From Rhodamnia argentea (lineage: Eukaryota; Streptophyta; Magnoliopsida; Myrtales; Myrtaceae), in NCBI RefSeq assembly GCF_020921035.1, contig NC_063150.1:12834001-12898000 (forward strand): a stretch of DNA of 64,000 nucleotides. The letters are read 5' to 3'. The notes beneath the pieces are model-generated. The model ran no database searches, was not told where the DNA came from, and was given only the letters and a program-made list of their open reading frames with translations. Both the position numbers and the translations under genes were made by a program. How positions within the stretch are numbered: position 1 is the stretch's first letter; each line of letters begins with the position of its first letter. This document shows, piece after piece, positions 46,433 through 56,790 of the stretch.

Positions 46433-47130
46433 AATCAGGGTGTAAGGCCTAGTCCAAGATAGTTCCCGCAAGGTTTAGGTAATTCTCATTTAAAAAAGCA
46501 AAATTTGACCTTATTCATATAGGAAGAGAAGCAATCATGAGAAAAGAAAATTTGGATGACTGTGAGAATAATCGTATGTTATGAGTCGCATAATTTTAAA
46601 AGGGTGGGTTTCACAATAATTTTTTATTTTTTATTTTTTAGCAAAAACCTTGCCTTGTTTTGATCGATGGTTCACTGCCCGGGCAAACAAACAGCACAAC
46701 AATCGCCCAAAGATTGTTACAGTCAATTCTCTTTATTAAATATCGGTGTGATTTTGTTCTTGGTGTTGTGTAATAGATGGTGAATAACCTCTTTCTCTGA
46801 AAATAAGTCCGACTAACGTAATCAAGACTTAGCATAGCAAAGTTGTTATTTGAACAAAACTAGATCTTGCACTATCATTGGCTGCCTATCATGTACCTTC
46901 CCATTTTCTAGAAGATTGTCTAAATTGATTTTTTTTTTTTTTTGTAACACATTAAGGCATCCCGTTAACTTATGATCTATAATTTGATGACCGTGTTCAT
47001 ACCACTCCGTCCCGAATAGTCACTGGGACCAATTCAGCCTTTAAATGCAAGCCAAATACGCAGTGACCCATTTAGACTCATTCTTTATATGTCTTCCTCT
47101 TACTGTGTAAACACTGAGCAACGGAAGCCA
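46433..47130. other. gene-free spacer
   Basis: No gene or element boundary recognised. Confidence 0.45.
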
Positions 47131-48194
47131 GTTGCAACTACCGCTGAACTGAACTACAATATATGAATGAATCTTCCTTCCAATCGGGTTAAAAGCAAGG
47201 AAAATCAATGTTTAGACAGATGACAAATTATGTCTGTAACTACCATGGGAATAACCTGACCTGGGCACGTCCTTGAAAGGCTTAACGAAAAGCTGGAAGC
47301 TAAGCTTCCATAAGTCTTTTTAGTATTTTCCTCCTATCAAGTAAAGAAAAAAATAGCTTGGTAGGGATTGGGGGGCTTTAGGGTCGGCCTTGGACCGACA
47401 TTAGATAATTTTTGGGATTTGCTGCCCGTTTTGTTGAGAGATAGGTGAAACCAGCCTAAAGTTGCAGTAATAATTGGGTACTCCATAACCGCAAAGCCTA
47501 GAAGTAGAGCCATCAAATAGGTAGGTCGAGTCGAATTTGGGTCGGGTCAAAAACGATCTAACGCATATTGACATATTTAATCCGTTTTGACTCATTTTTA
47601 TGCTATACAAATCTAACGACCTATATCCGACCCAACTCATATTGCTAAAATAATTCAATAATAAAATCCAATTTAGTGAAAATTGTTTCGTGTGTGTATG
47701 TACATATATATTGCTAAAATAAAATTTTATAATTAAAAAAAATTCTGAATGTATGAAAATATTCAAAAAATCTATTTATGACTCACTTAAGATAGTTATC
47801 ATAGCTAACTAATTTATGACCTACGTAAAATCCATTTAGGACATATTAAGTTTCTAAGTGACCTATTTATGATCTACTTTAAAAATTTAAGCAACCGATT
47901 TATAACCCACCAAGGCCACCACCATTAAATATGGGTCAAATAAATTTTAGACTCATTTTGCCATCACTATTCACGAGTCTCCCCGGTTGAAATTAAGAAT
48001 GGGACAACCTCAACCTCAAGTCACTGACTCCCACCAACCAGCATACTCTTTAAAAATCTTCAAGGTCCACATAAAGCAGGAACCACCACATAGATTATTG
48101 AACAAAAAGAAAAGAAAACCAGCAGAATTCTATTCTTCTTGCACAGTAAAATTATCCAAATTTGGAAATTTTTGTTTTTTTTTTTTTTTTTTTT
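47131..48194. repeat. GH5 copy D 3' flank, the intact version of 32941-35830
   Basis: Matches the interrupted flank at 32.9-35.8 kb piece by piece. It carries its own insertion at about 47505-47960 (a GTCGGGTCAAAAACGATC-type repeat absent from the other copy). It ends in a poly(T) run just before the copy D stop codon. Confidence 0.65.
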
Positions 48195-50311
48195 TCAGAG
48201 CCGGGTTCTGTCCACCAGCTTGAACCACTGGCTTGCCGGATCGCAGGAGCTGTCGTCGCTCAGGCACTTGCAGGCCTCGACCACCACGGTGTTGCCAGCG
48301 CTTACGCCCAAGCAAACGGTGCTCCCGTCTCTGGCCTTGGACGACAGATGCATCCTGGAGGCCGATATCATCTCCCACTTCACGCCGGGGTCGGTCGGGG
48401 TCATTCCCAGGCTCGCCGGACTCCCCAGCTCGACGGCTCGCAAATACAGAAGCTTCCCCACGAGCTGCAGCGCGTTCTGCGGCGTGTAGTTCCACGGCTC
48501 CGAGTATTCGCACGGACCCAACACTAGCAGCGAGGACCGCGATCGCCTCAGTATGCACAGGCCGGTCAAGGGGTGGAATATGACCTTGTGAGCAACTGTC
48601 GGTTTCCCTCCTGGTCCTGCAACGGAAGAAGATTTTCAGAAACTAGAAGCCCGAGAACAAATCAGGAGCGTGTATACAGGGAGCTTGAAATATTTTATAC
48701 CCTGGAAGGGTGATTGAAGGGCCGATATTCTTCGCAGGAAGGTCGAGTTCCGAACGCCGGACCAATCGTAGTTGAACAATCCGTAGTACTCCTCCATCCC
48801 TACCACTCCTTGCCTCAAGTAGTAACTCCCTTGAAGGCTCCACAACGCAGAGTCCCAGTCAAATTCAGCGGCCATGGCCATGAAGCAATTGAAGTACCTA
48901 TTATCATTCACATTGATTCCTCTTTCATCGATGCCGAACTCGCTCACAAACAAAGGATATCCTTGTTCCAGCAAGAACATGGACTGGCCCATCACGTCGT
49001 TCGACACTGCTCCGCACACGTCGTTCGGATTCCCAGATTGCCATGCCTGGCCGTTGGTGAACCCGTACCAGTGCATCTCGAACACCAGTTTCTTTGTGAA
49101 AGAGAGGCTGACAGGCCTGTTCCGGAGAAAGGAAAGGTCCTTGTCGTAATTGAGGCCGGAGAGGATGACGAGAACGTTAGGGTTAGCCGCGTGCACGGTT
49201 TTCGCACCTTCTTGCATATACCTGTACATAGCAACCCCGTCGAGTCAAAGCCGACGCAGCATTAGCAGTTGTTATTGTACGTCTTGAGATTTATGAGCAC
49301 ATTGACTTCTTACCAACCAATGCCAATCAAGTAGGTTTCTGAAAAAACACTTCCGATTCGAACATAGAATTAAGAGTGATGCGACATACTTGTACCAATC
49401 ATCCACATTTTGTCTAGGACCGCGAAGCTCGTTCCTCAAGCTCATGCCGATCACATTGCTAAAACCGGTGGCCATCGTCGCCATCTTGTGCAGACCTTGG
49501 ATCCAAACTTGTGGGTCGAAGTACTTGTCGCCAAAAAAGCCATTGCCGTCGTCCGCGCTGCAGCACCAACCCGGCGTGGTTAAATGATTGTCGAGTATAA
49601 CCATCACTTTATTGTTTCTAAGGCTTGTCATCATGGACTGAAACAAGATATTTCCGAAAAGGACATACATTAATACATGATGGCTTTGATAGTAATGAAT
49701 GTAATTACTAGTACCATTATAAAAATTCAACAATCTCTTCCCCCAATCTTAGTACTATTGAATTACTTACGACAAGACTTAAAAGGCACTAGCAACTATT
49801 ACTCATCTCTTATCATATTAAAAACTTCATATGCATAGGACGCAAACTGAGCAATGTGTTAGTCCTTCCAAATAGAAGAGACAGAAACTAGTGTTACCTT
49901 GTAGGCTTCCATTAGAGGAAGATTAACAAGGGAGGGGTTGTTGGACTTAATGCCGACGAGAGCTTCTGACAGTCCGAGGTTCTGGAACGATCGCTCCACG
50001 GTAAGAGAAGCAAGTGTCTCATTCATCGGCAATTCAAGGGCCCACGTGAGCCTCACGCAGTTGAACCCCATTTCTCTAATCTTCTTGGCGATCGCGTCGG
50101 CCGGCCGCTCGCTCAGCCCCTCGGCCAGCAACGGCTTTAGGTGCGCCGGCCAGTTCACGCACGTGAGCTTCACCCGTCTCCCGGTCTCATCGACAATCCA
50201 CCGGGAATCGGCGTAGAGTCGCTGAGCAGCCACAGGCTTGAGTTGGGTCATGGGAAAGGTGAGCATTGCCAAGATTGGCAGGAGGAGATGTAGCATTGGA
50301 AGCGCTCCCAT
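48195..50311 (-). CDS. GH5-family glycoside hydrolase with ricin-B-like domain (copy D)
   Basis: Exons 49898-50311, 49390-49637, 48701-49221, 48195-48616 (again 414/248/521/422 nt), 534 aa. N-terminal signal peptide (LHLLLPILAMLTF). Catalytic residues LRNE (Glu208) and SEFG (Glu315) are intact, as is the ricin-B-like tail (DPASQWFKLVDRTRL). Intron 2 is longer at its 3' side than in B and C and uses a different acceptor sequence (TACAG|GTAT) at the same codon. Start chosen as MGALPML by alignment; an in-frame Met 6 codons upstream is less likely. Confidence 0.95.
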
Positions 50312-50713
50312 GATGGGTTTTCTTCGCACTCTCTATGAGCCTTCCTTACATGGAAAACAGAAAAGAGCGTGTATAATGTGAATGAAGTCAGTCCAATGTC
50401 AAGGTGTGCCTCATATAGAGGGTGTCAATTCAACCACTTGGTCAGTAGTCATTAATGCAATATAAACCGGATATTATTGGAGAAGTCGAGACAAAAAGCC
50501 TTCAAAAAGAGAGAAAAAAAAAAGTCGTTTGGTAAATTAAAGAATCGAACTTGGAAATGTGTGAAGGAGAGGAATTCCAAGGGGGCATAGAGTTTCATGG
50601 TCGGTTTGGTTAACTGTTATTTCCAAACTCTTTTTGCACATTTTCGGTTTAGCATATTAACTGTGTTTTTCTTTTTCTGGGTCTTGTTATCGATTGCTCT
50701 CGGAGCAAATGTG

Positions 50714-50755
50714 AAGTATATTATTTGTATCGCAAAAAAAAAAAGTACATTATTT
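50714..50755 (+). repeat. micro-insertion, poly(A) type, with target duplication
   Basis: AAGTATATTATTT (50714-50726) repeats as AAGTACATTATTT (50743-50755) around GTATCGC plus A. The paralogous blocks at 38543-38560 and 42423-42440 have a single copy and no poly(A). Confidence 0.65.
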
Positions 50756-51086
50756 AAAATAACCTTAATTTTTTGAAATGTCAATAGAATCTTTTCTTTT
50801 TTTTGTAAGTGAGGAGTGAACGAATGAATGACCCATATTAACAATTTGAAGTACAGAAGTCACACGATTGTTACCCGATGCCCTATTTGAGGCATAAACA
50901 CTTCATAGAAGTACGAGCTCATTGCTGCAGCCCCACTGCAGTGCAATGCTAGAAATAAAAATTGTTAGATATGCTATGTTGGATGATCTTAGTACTATCT
51001 TAATCCACGAAAAGTCACATTCACGCCAAAAGTATGAACCGGGAAGCTCCGCATCAAAATCACACTATTAGCATTTCCTAATAAGT

Positions 51087-51133
51087 AACTCGCAAGAACG
51101 AATGTGACCAAAAAAAAAACTCGCAAGAATGAA
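51087..51133 (+). repeat. micro-insertion, GACC-poly(A) type, with target duplication
   Basis: AACTCGCAAGAACGAA (51087-51102) repeats as AACTCGCAAGAATGAA (51118-51133) around TGTGACC plus A8. Unoccupied sites exist at about 42788-42803 and, inverted, about 55343-55358. Confidence 0.75.
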
Positions 51134-51517
51134 ACATGTGACCCCTCGAACCAAACTCATATATTTCGTGCAAAATTTGTGGCTTCTGTCTCGATAAAAA
51201 ATGAATATATTGCACTCAGTACAAAGACCATGATGTTGAGCAGTTAAATCAAATAATTAATGTTAGGCATTTTGCATTAAAAGCTATGGTTCATATCGAG
51301 TGATTTTACTTTTGAAGATTTAGAGACTGGTCATGTGATTTTTACACCTGTTCTCAAAAGGTCCGAGGACCTCAATTGGATCCTCCTTGTTGATTAATCG
51401 CTGTTTCGCCAGCAGCAGACGTCAGTCGCACCTAATTTATAGCTGCGTCAATCGCCGGGGCCATTTGCTTAGCCACACGCAATAAATGTACTCGGAAACT
51501 CGTATGTAGTGATTAGT

Positions 51518-51562
51518 ACGTCACAAAGTTTTTTTTTTTTTGGTCTAAAACGTTACGAAGTT
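51518..51562 (-). repeat. micro-insertion, GACC-poly(A) type, with target duplication
   Basis: ACGTCACAAAGTT (51518-51530) and ACGTTACGAAGTT (51550-51562) flank 19 nt reading TTTAGACC plus A11 on the minus strand. The copy C block near 42965-42985 has a single version. Confidence 0.65.
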
Positions 51563-51728
51563 GAATTGATTTCGAGGATGACTAAAGTGAATGGTCCAAA
51601 TATGGCAAGTACGATTGGGGATCGTTAATTTGTCGGCGGACTCTGTAAAGTTGAACAAATTATATTAACAAGTCAGAATACTTGCTGGATCACTTCGCAA
51701 TCAGGAAAAAAAAAAAAACCATATTTCA

Positions 51729-52605
51729 TAGGGGTGTCAAAATCCAACTGAAAAATGGAATCGAATCGCTAATCGAACTAAGTTAAAAATTTTGTGTATT
51801 TAAAAACGATAATTTAAGTGTCAACTCCGAGTGAAGTTGCCAAAATTTCTCGTCGTTAGCACTAAAGTGATCGTTTTTTCTTCGATTTGGCACTAAAGTG
51901 ATCGTCTTTTACATCACTAAAGGGCCAATTTTTTTGAAAAACTGTTATTTAAGTGCCAAGTCTGGTGAGGTTGTCGAAATTTCTCGTCATTGGTACTAAA
52001 GTGATCGTTTTTTTTCCAATTTGATACTTAAGTGATCCAAAAAATATATATATTGACACCAAAGTGAGCGCCATAGTAAAATATTGGCACTTGAGGTGTC
52101 CTTAACCTACTTAGGTTTAGTTCGATTTTCAGTTTAGGTAATTGAAAAATAACCATTCCTTTTTTTTTAGTTTGGTTAACCAAATTACACTAAAACGCGT
52201 TCTTTTTTTTTTTTTTTTTTTTTTGGTAAGGCTAAAACGCGTTCTTTTATTTTTCCTTTTTCTTGCTTTTCTTTTCTTTTTGTCTTTTTTGGAGCTAAGG
52301 GCTTAGACGAGGGCCGCCACGCCCTTGTCGGCACCAGACGCCAAGTCCGGTGTTGGCGAGGGCCAATGAGGGCTTCATAGCACTCTCTCGGGGGCCGATA
52401 GAGGTCGTCGGCCCTCAGCCCAAAAAAAGAAACCCAAAAAAAAAAAGGAAAAATGAAAAGAAAAAGAAAAACCAAAAATAGAATTCAACTAAACTAAATT
52501 TTTGGTTCATTTGATATTCAGTTTAGGGTGAGATACGGTTCAATTCAATCTTGCACACCAACAGTTCAATTTTCTTGAAAAATCGAAGTGAACGGAACCA
52601 TTGAC
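51729..52605. mobile_element. degraded hAT-like element (TAGGGGTGTC family)
   Basis: Starts TAGGGGTGTCAAAATCC and ends in the inverted ...CCATTGACA. The copy C block (around 43218) lacks it, so about 880 bp were inserted here. Flanking octamers are similar but not identical. It contains AT-rich and GC-rich (52290-52420) tracts and a nested micro-insertion at 52190-52248. Confidence 0.55.
52190..52248 (-). repeat. micro-insertion, poly(A) type, with target duplication
   Basis: CTAAAACGCGTTCTTTT occurs at 52190-52206 and exactly at 52232-52248; between them is CCTTACC plus about 18 A on the minus strand. Confidence 0.65.
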
Positions 52606-53495
52606 ATTTTCAAGAGGAGTGCTTGCATCTAGGAAATTAGTACTTTCAAGGCATACTTAATTAGTTTTGACAAGTATGTATTGAGGGCACTCTTTAGGGT
52701 TTTTTCCAAATTAAAATTATATCTTATGACTAGTGCTTTTATTGAAAATTGTACCTTGTTTTTGCTCGAAATCAAGGTTAAACCATATCAAGCCCTAGTC
52801 GCCATGCCGCGAGCTGGAGTTGGTCAAGCAATATTGATATCTCAATCAATTCACAACTTTCGATACATGTAAACGAGCAATCACGAGATATATTGAAACG
52901 CCAATAAGATAATCGTGCGGGTTAAAGGGTTATCAGTCGTCGATCAGTAGTACCTCTATAATGAAATTTGGGCTAAAATTCACCTACATAGAACTTCTGT
53001 TTCACACGGAACTCTCATTGATGGCTCATTCCATCTCAACCCCACTGATATGTATTTACTTAGGTCGATGATTGAGAATTGATTAAGATGCCAAGGGAAG
53101 TATCGTCCGTGGTAATGGATCTTCCTTGTAAATGTATCAAATTGCGTAATTCCTCACGTTCTACTTCATAAATTCTAATGTGATTTGGACCTATATTATG
53201 TCTAACCTTAGCTGAATAATCTATTTATATGATCGATAAAATAATCATGTAATGTACCTTGACACACTATACATACACAAAATAAAACCACTTCTTGAAA
53301 GATTTCTTTGCCACTTTTTCTTTTGTACTTTTTTTACGAGATGAGTAGATAGTAATCAATCAATGAATTATGACTTGAGGAGTTTTTCTTCATGTTTGTC
53401 TTTGAGCTGCGATATACCGAATACATCCGTCATCAGCAACACTGGCCTCTAAAAGTTTACTCTTCACCGCCACAAGCACACACCGAACTCGTTGC
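52606..53495 (-). other. 3' flank of the minus-strand CYP86 gene
   Basis: 52900-53495 aligns in inverse orientation with 17499-18700 downstream of CYP86 copy 1 (for example CTCCTCAAGTCATAATTCAT, GAGGAATTACGCAAT). 52610-52790 instead matches the GH5 copy C upstream block. No extra gene. Confidence 0.65.
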
Positions 53496-55248
53496 TTAGG
53501 ATTTCATGGCCACAGCCACCCTCGGCCGAAGAGTCACCGGCAGCCCGTGCTTCATGTAGAGGGTGGTAGTGAGCTTGGGCACTGCCCTGTGGCCTTCTGC
53601 CACCACCACCGAGTACCTCCACAGCACCGTCGCCGCTACCATCTTCATCTGCATATAGGCGAACTTCTTCCCCACGCACAGCCTTGGGCCGGCATTGAAC
53701 ACCGCATACTTGAACTGGCTCTCGCTCACCAGCCCTTGCCCGTCATCCCTTAACCACCTCTCCGGCCTGAACTCCTCGCAATCCCTCCCCCACAGCGCTT
53801 CTATACGCGCCATTGAGAATATGCAGAACATGGCTCGGTCACCCTGTTTTAGCTCGGTGCCGTCGGGAAGCACGTCGTCTTCTTGGACCTCCTTTAGCTC
53901 CATTGGGACTGCCGGGTACAGCCTCAGAGACTCTGATAGCGCGGCCTGCAGGTACACCATGTCGGTCAACTCCTCCGGTGTGAATACCACGTCCTGATGC
54001 ATTTCCTGACCCACCGGAAGGCGTCGCCGTAGAATAATCTGGTGGATCTCGCTGAGGGCTTTGGCTTCTACTTTCGGGTGCTTGTATATCAACCAGAAGA
54101 ACCACACCAACGCGACGGAACTCGTGTCGCGGCCGGCTAAGATGAAGCTAACACAAAAATCTCTGAGGAACTTGTTGGAGTAGTTGTGGTTGTTGTCCTC
54201 CATGAGCCGGGACAGGAGGTCGGACCGGTCACTCAACCTCCCAAGCTTGCTCAGCTCCGTCCGACGGTCTGACACCGTCTTGTCGGCGAAATTATGGACG
54301 ATCTCTACAGCTTCCTTGAGCCTCCTCTCGTGCCCGAGCGAGAGAAACCTCAGGGGCTTCCACACAAAAGGAGGCACCATGAACCTAAACAGAGGATACT
54401 TCTTTGAATCAGTTACTTTATGGACAAATAAAGTGATAGCCGCTTTTTAAAATCACAATGTTTTACATTAGCAATATTATATATTTTTGAAGTAACAAGT
54501 CTTAAATTAATCAAAAAGTGATGCAACTACTGTATGAGATACGTCCCAACCTGAGCAGCGTTAGTTCGGTGGCCTCCTCGAACGCCCTAGCAAAGAGCAC
54601 ATCTGGCAAATCGACAGTCAGGCAGCCCGGGTCAATACCAAGGGCGGCGGTGCAGATGTTGTCGAACGTGAACCGGAGGAGGACGTCCTGGAGGTCAAGC
54701 GGCGGCTTATCGTCTCCTGGGGGGACGGCCCTTGCCTCCAGAAGTTTAAGGAGCTTGCAGTGGACGAGCTCCCGCATGGTGTCGTACGAGTGCCGCACCA
54801 AGCGCGAGGAGTGCATCTCCGATGTAGCGAGCCGCCGCTGCTCCTTCCATTCGGCATCATCAGCATTGAAGATCCCGCCACCAAGCAAGTCGCTGAACCT
54901 CTCCCGGTAATACTTGCCCTTTGGGTAATTACCGAACCGGGTCCGTACCATGTGCTCGACGTTGGCAGGGTCCACCGTGATGATCCCCCGAGCGCCGCCA
55001 AAGGCCACGCCGCGGTACCGGAACGTGCCCCCAGCCTTCGCCAGTGCCCGCGTCACCCAGTCATAGAGCTCGTACTGACAGAATAGAATAGTCGGGAGGA
55101 TCCCGAAGACCGGCCACAGCATCGGGCCGTTCTTGTTCGTCAGCCTCTCGACAACGCATGAGAAGATGAAGTAACCGAAGAAAGCGATGGTCAAGTCCCA
55201 AAGAGATACATGATGTGCATGGGATTGCAGCCACTCTATTGCGGTCAT
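53496..55248 (-). CDS. cytochrome P450, CYP86 family (copy 3)
   Basis: Two exons, 54551-55248 and 53496-54384, separated by a 166-nt GT/AG intron at the same codon and phase as copy 1; 528 aa. ER-anchor segment and LWPVFGILPTI hinge at the N-terminus; I-helix AGRDTS; ESLR; FRPERW; heme motif FNAGPRLCVG with Cys469. All catalytic features are intact, so a working fatty-acid omega-hydroxylase is expected. It is 7 residues shorter than copy 1, all at the extreme N-terminus (MTAIEWLQ against a longer start). Its upstream DNA lacks the copy 1 TATA box and about 40 bp of leader. It lies in opposite orientation to copy 1, between inverted copies of the GH5 upstream block. Confidence 0.94.
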
Positions 55249-55379
55249 CGTCCGATGTTATTCATGCAATTGAACTGCGGATCTGAAAATAAATGGAGCA
55301 GTTGGAGTGGGATCCCAAAACTAAATTTGGAGGGGTCACGTGTTTCATTCTTGCAAGTTACTTATTAGGAAATGCTAAT

Positions 55380-55840
55380 GGTGTGATTTTGATGTGGAGC
55401 ACCCATCTGTTCATGCTTCTGGCATGGATGTGATTTGTTTAGATTAAGATAGTACTAAGATTATCCAATCTAGTATGTCTAACATTTATCCTCTTGCATT
55501 GCACTGCAGTGGGATTGCGGTGCAATGCTAACAAACGTGGGACTCCTCGTACATCAAATTGTCAATATTGATCGTTCATTCGCCTGCTCTTCGCTTACCA
55601 AAAAAAAAGGGGAATCTATCAATGAGTGTCCCAGGGACAATTTGTAGTTTTCGAAGTACTGATTGTGCTCATGTTATGTACAATCAGTTTAAAAATTAAG
55701 TTATACCAAATCATATACTTAACAAGTGTTTCGACGACAATATTAACGAGACCAAGAAAGGAAGAGATATTTAATATTCTAAACCAAAAATATGCAAAAG
55801 AGTTTGGAAATAAACAATTAAGCAAACCAATTAGCTAACT
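55380..55840 (-). repeat. inverted copy of the GH5 upstream block
   Basis: Reverse complement matches 50600-51060 and 42330-42780 (for example CCTAATAAGTAACTTGCAAG, TTAGTACTATCTTAATC, TTATTTCCAAACTCTTTT). It sits upstream of the minus-strand CYP86 gene. Confidence 0.75.
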
Positions 55841-55926
55841 CCATCCCACCCTATGATGAGCCAGGATCAAACTCTCCATGTGATTCATAGTTGCCTTACT
55901 CATAACTTCCTTGTACGTAGACAAAG

Positions 55927-56456
55927 TAGGGGTGATTGGTTCCTGGTCCGATCCGGTTCCCCTCAAGAATTGAGAACTGGACCGGTGGTTCCGGTTCTCA
56001 ATTTTCCGGAACCGGGAACCGGACCACCGGTCCGGTCCAGTTCTCGGACGGTTCCATTGGATTGAACACATGCCAAAAAAAAAAATTGTACCATTCTTGG
56101 ACGGTCCCAATCTAGAAAATATAGAGACTGGACATTAAAAAATTTCGAGTTCATTTCCTGAAACGGGTCTTCCAAGGCAAAGTTGAGAACTTTTTGCAAG
56201 ATTGTTTCCAAAATGCATATGGGATTCAAGCAAAAACGATCTCCCTTTGGGTCAAAAACGGCCCGGGAACCAATCGAGGCAAGATCGAGAAAACTCCATG
56301 CACATGGAGTTTTCTTGATCAAAATATTAAAAAAAAAATCGATCAATCCAGTCCGGGCAGTCCGGTCCTGGCGAACCCTAGAACCGAGAACCGGACCACC
56401 GGTCCCGATCTGGTCCGGGCGGTCCCGGTTCGGGTGGTCCGATTTGCTCACCCCTA
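55927..56456. mobile_element. hAT-type MITE with perfect 8-bp duplication (GGTCCGG family)
   Basis: 530 bp, TAGGGGTGATTGG to GCTCACCCCTA. AGACAAAG is at 55919-55926 and exactly at 56457-56464. It has GGTCCGGTTC-type repeats at both ends, like 19795-20357. Non-coding. Confidence 0.85.
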
Positions 56457-56514
56457 AGACAAAGCGGATTCGGAATTGTCTTTCATTCCAAGGCATAACC
56501 CGTATTGGTTGGCG

Positions 56515-56768
56515 TGAGCTATAATTCCCTAATTTGTAGGGATTCTATTTTTCCTCCTAATTTGTAGAGGATCCTTTTTCCTAATTTGTAGAGGCTTGAC
56601 TTATAGAAAAAGTCCATCTGATTGTATATTTATGGTCATGTACATACTTGATGAAATAACGAAGAAGAAAGAAAAAAAGAGAGAGGGTGAGGTGTTTGAT
56701 CGAGTACGTAGGTATATTGCCGAACCTTGTTAAATCGTATGTTCTTTATGTTCTTTATTTCCTTTTCA
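56515..56768 (+). repeat. probable 5' LTR of a decayed copia element
   Basis: Ends CAACA immediately before TGGTATTAGATCC (56770-56782), a degraded initiator-tRNA-Met primer site, with gag-like coding beyond. Repeated CCTAATTTGTAG phrases lie inside. The 5' boundary is uncertain. Confidence 0.5.
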
Positions 56769-56790
56769 ACATGGTATTAGATCCTAAGAT

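Larger units (their letters stand above)
50590..51728. repeat. duplicated GH5 upstream block (copy D)
   Basis: Aligns with the copy B and C blocks and, inverted, with 55380-55840. It carries three micro-insertions (50714-50755, 51087-51133, 51518-51562) that the paralogous blocks lack. Confidence 0.75.

Noticed and set aside
55570..55615. Candidate further micro-insertion (CTTACC plus A8)
   Set aside because: The paralogous blocks carry the same A-rich tract there, so it is ancestral, and no target duplication is present.
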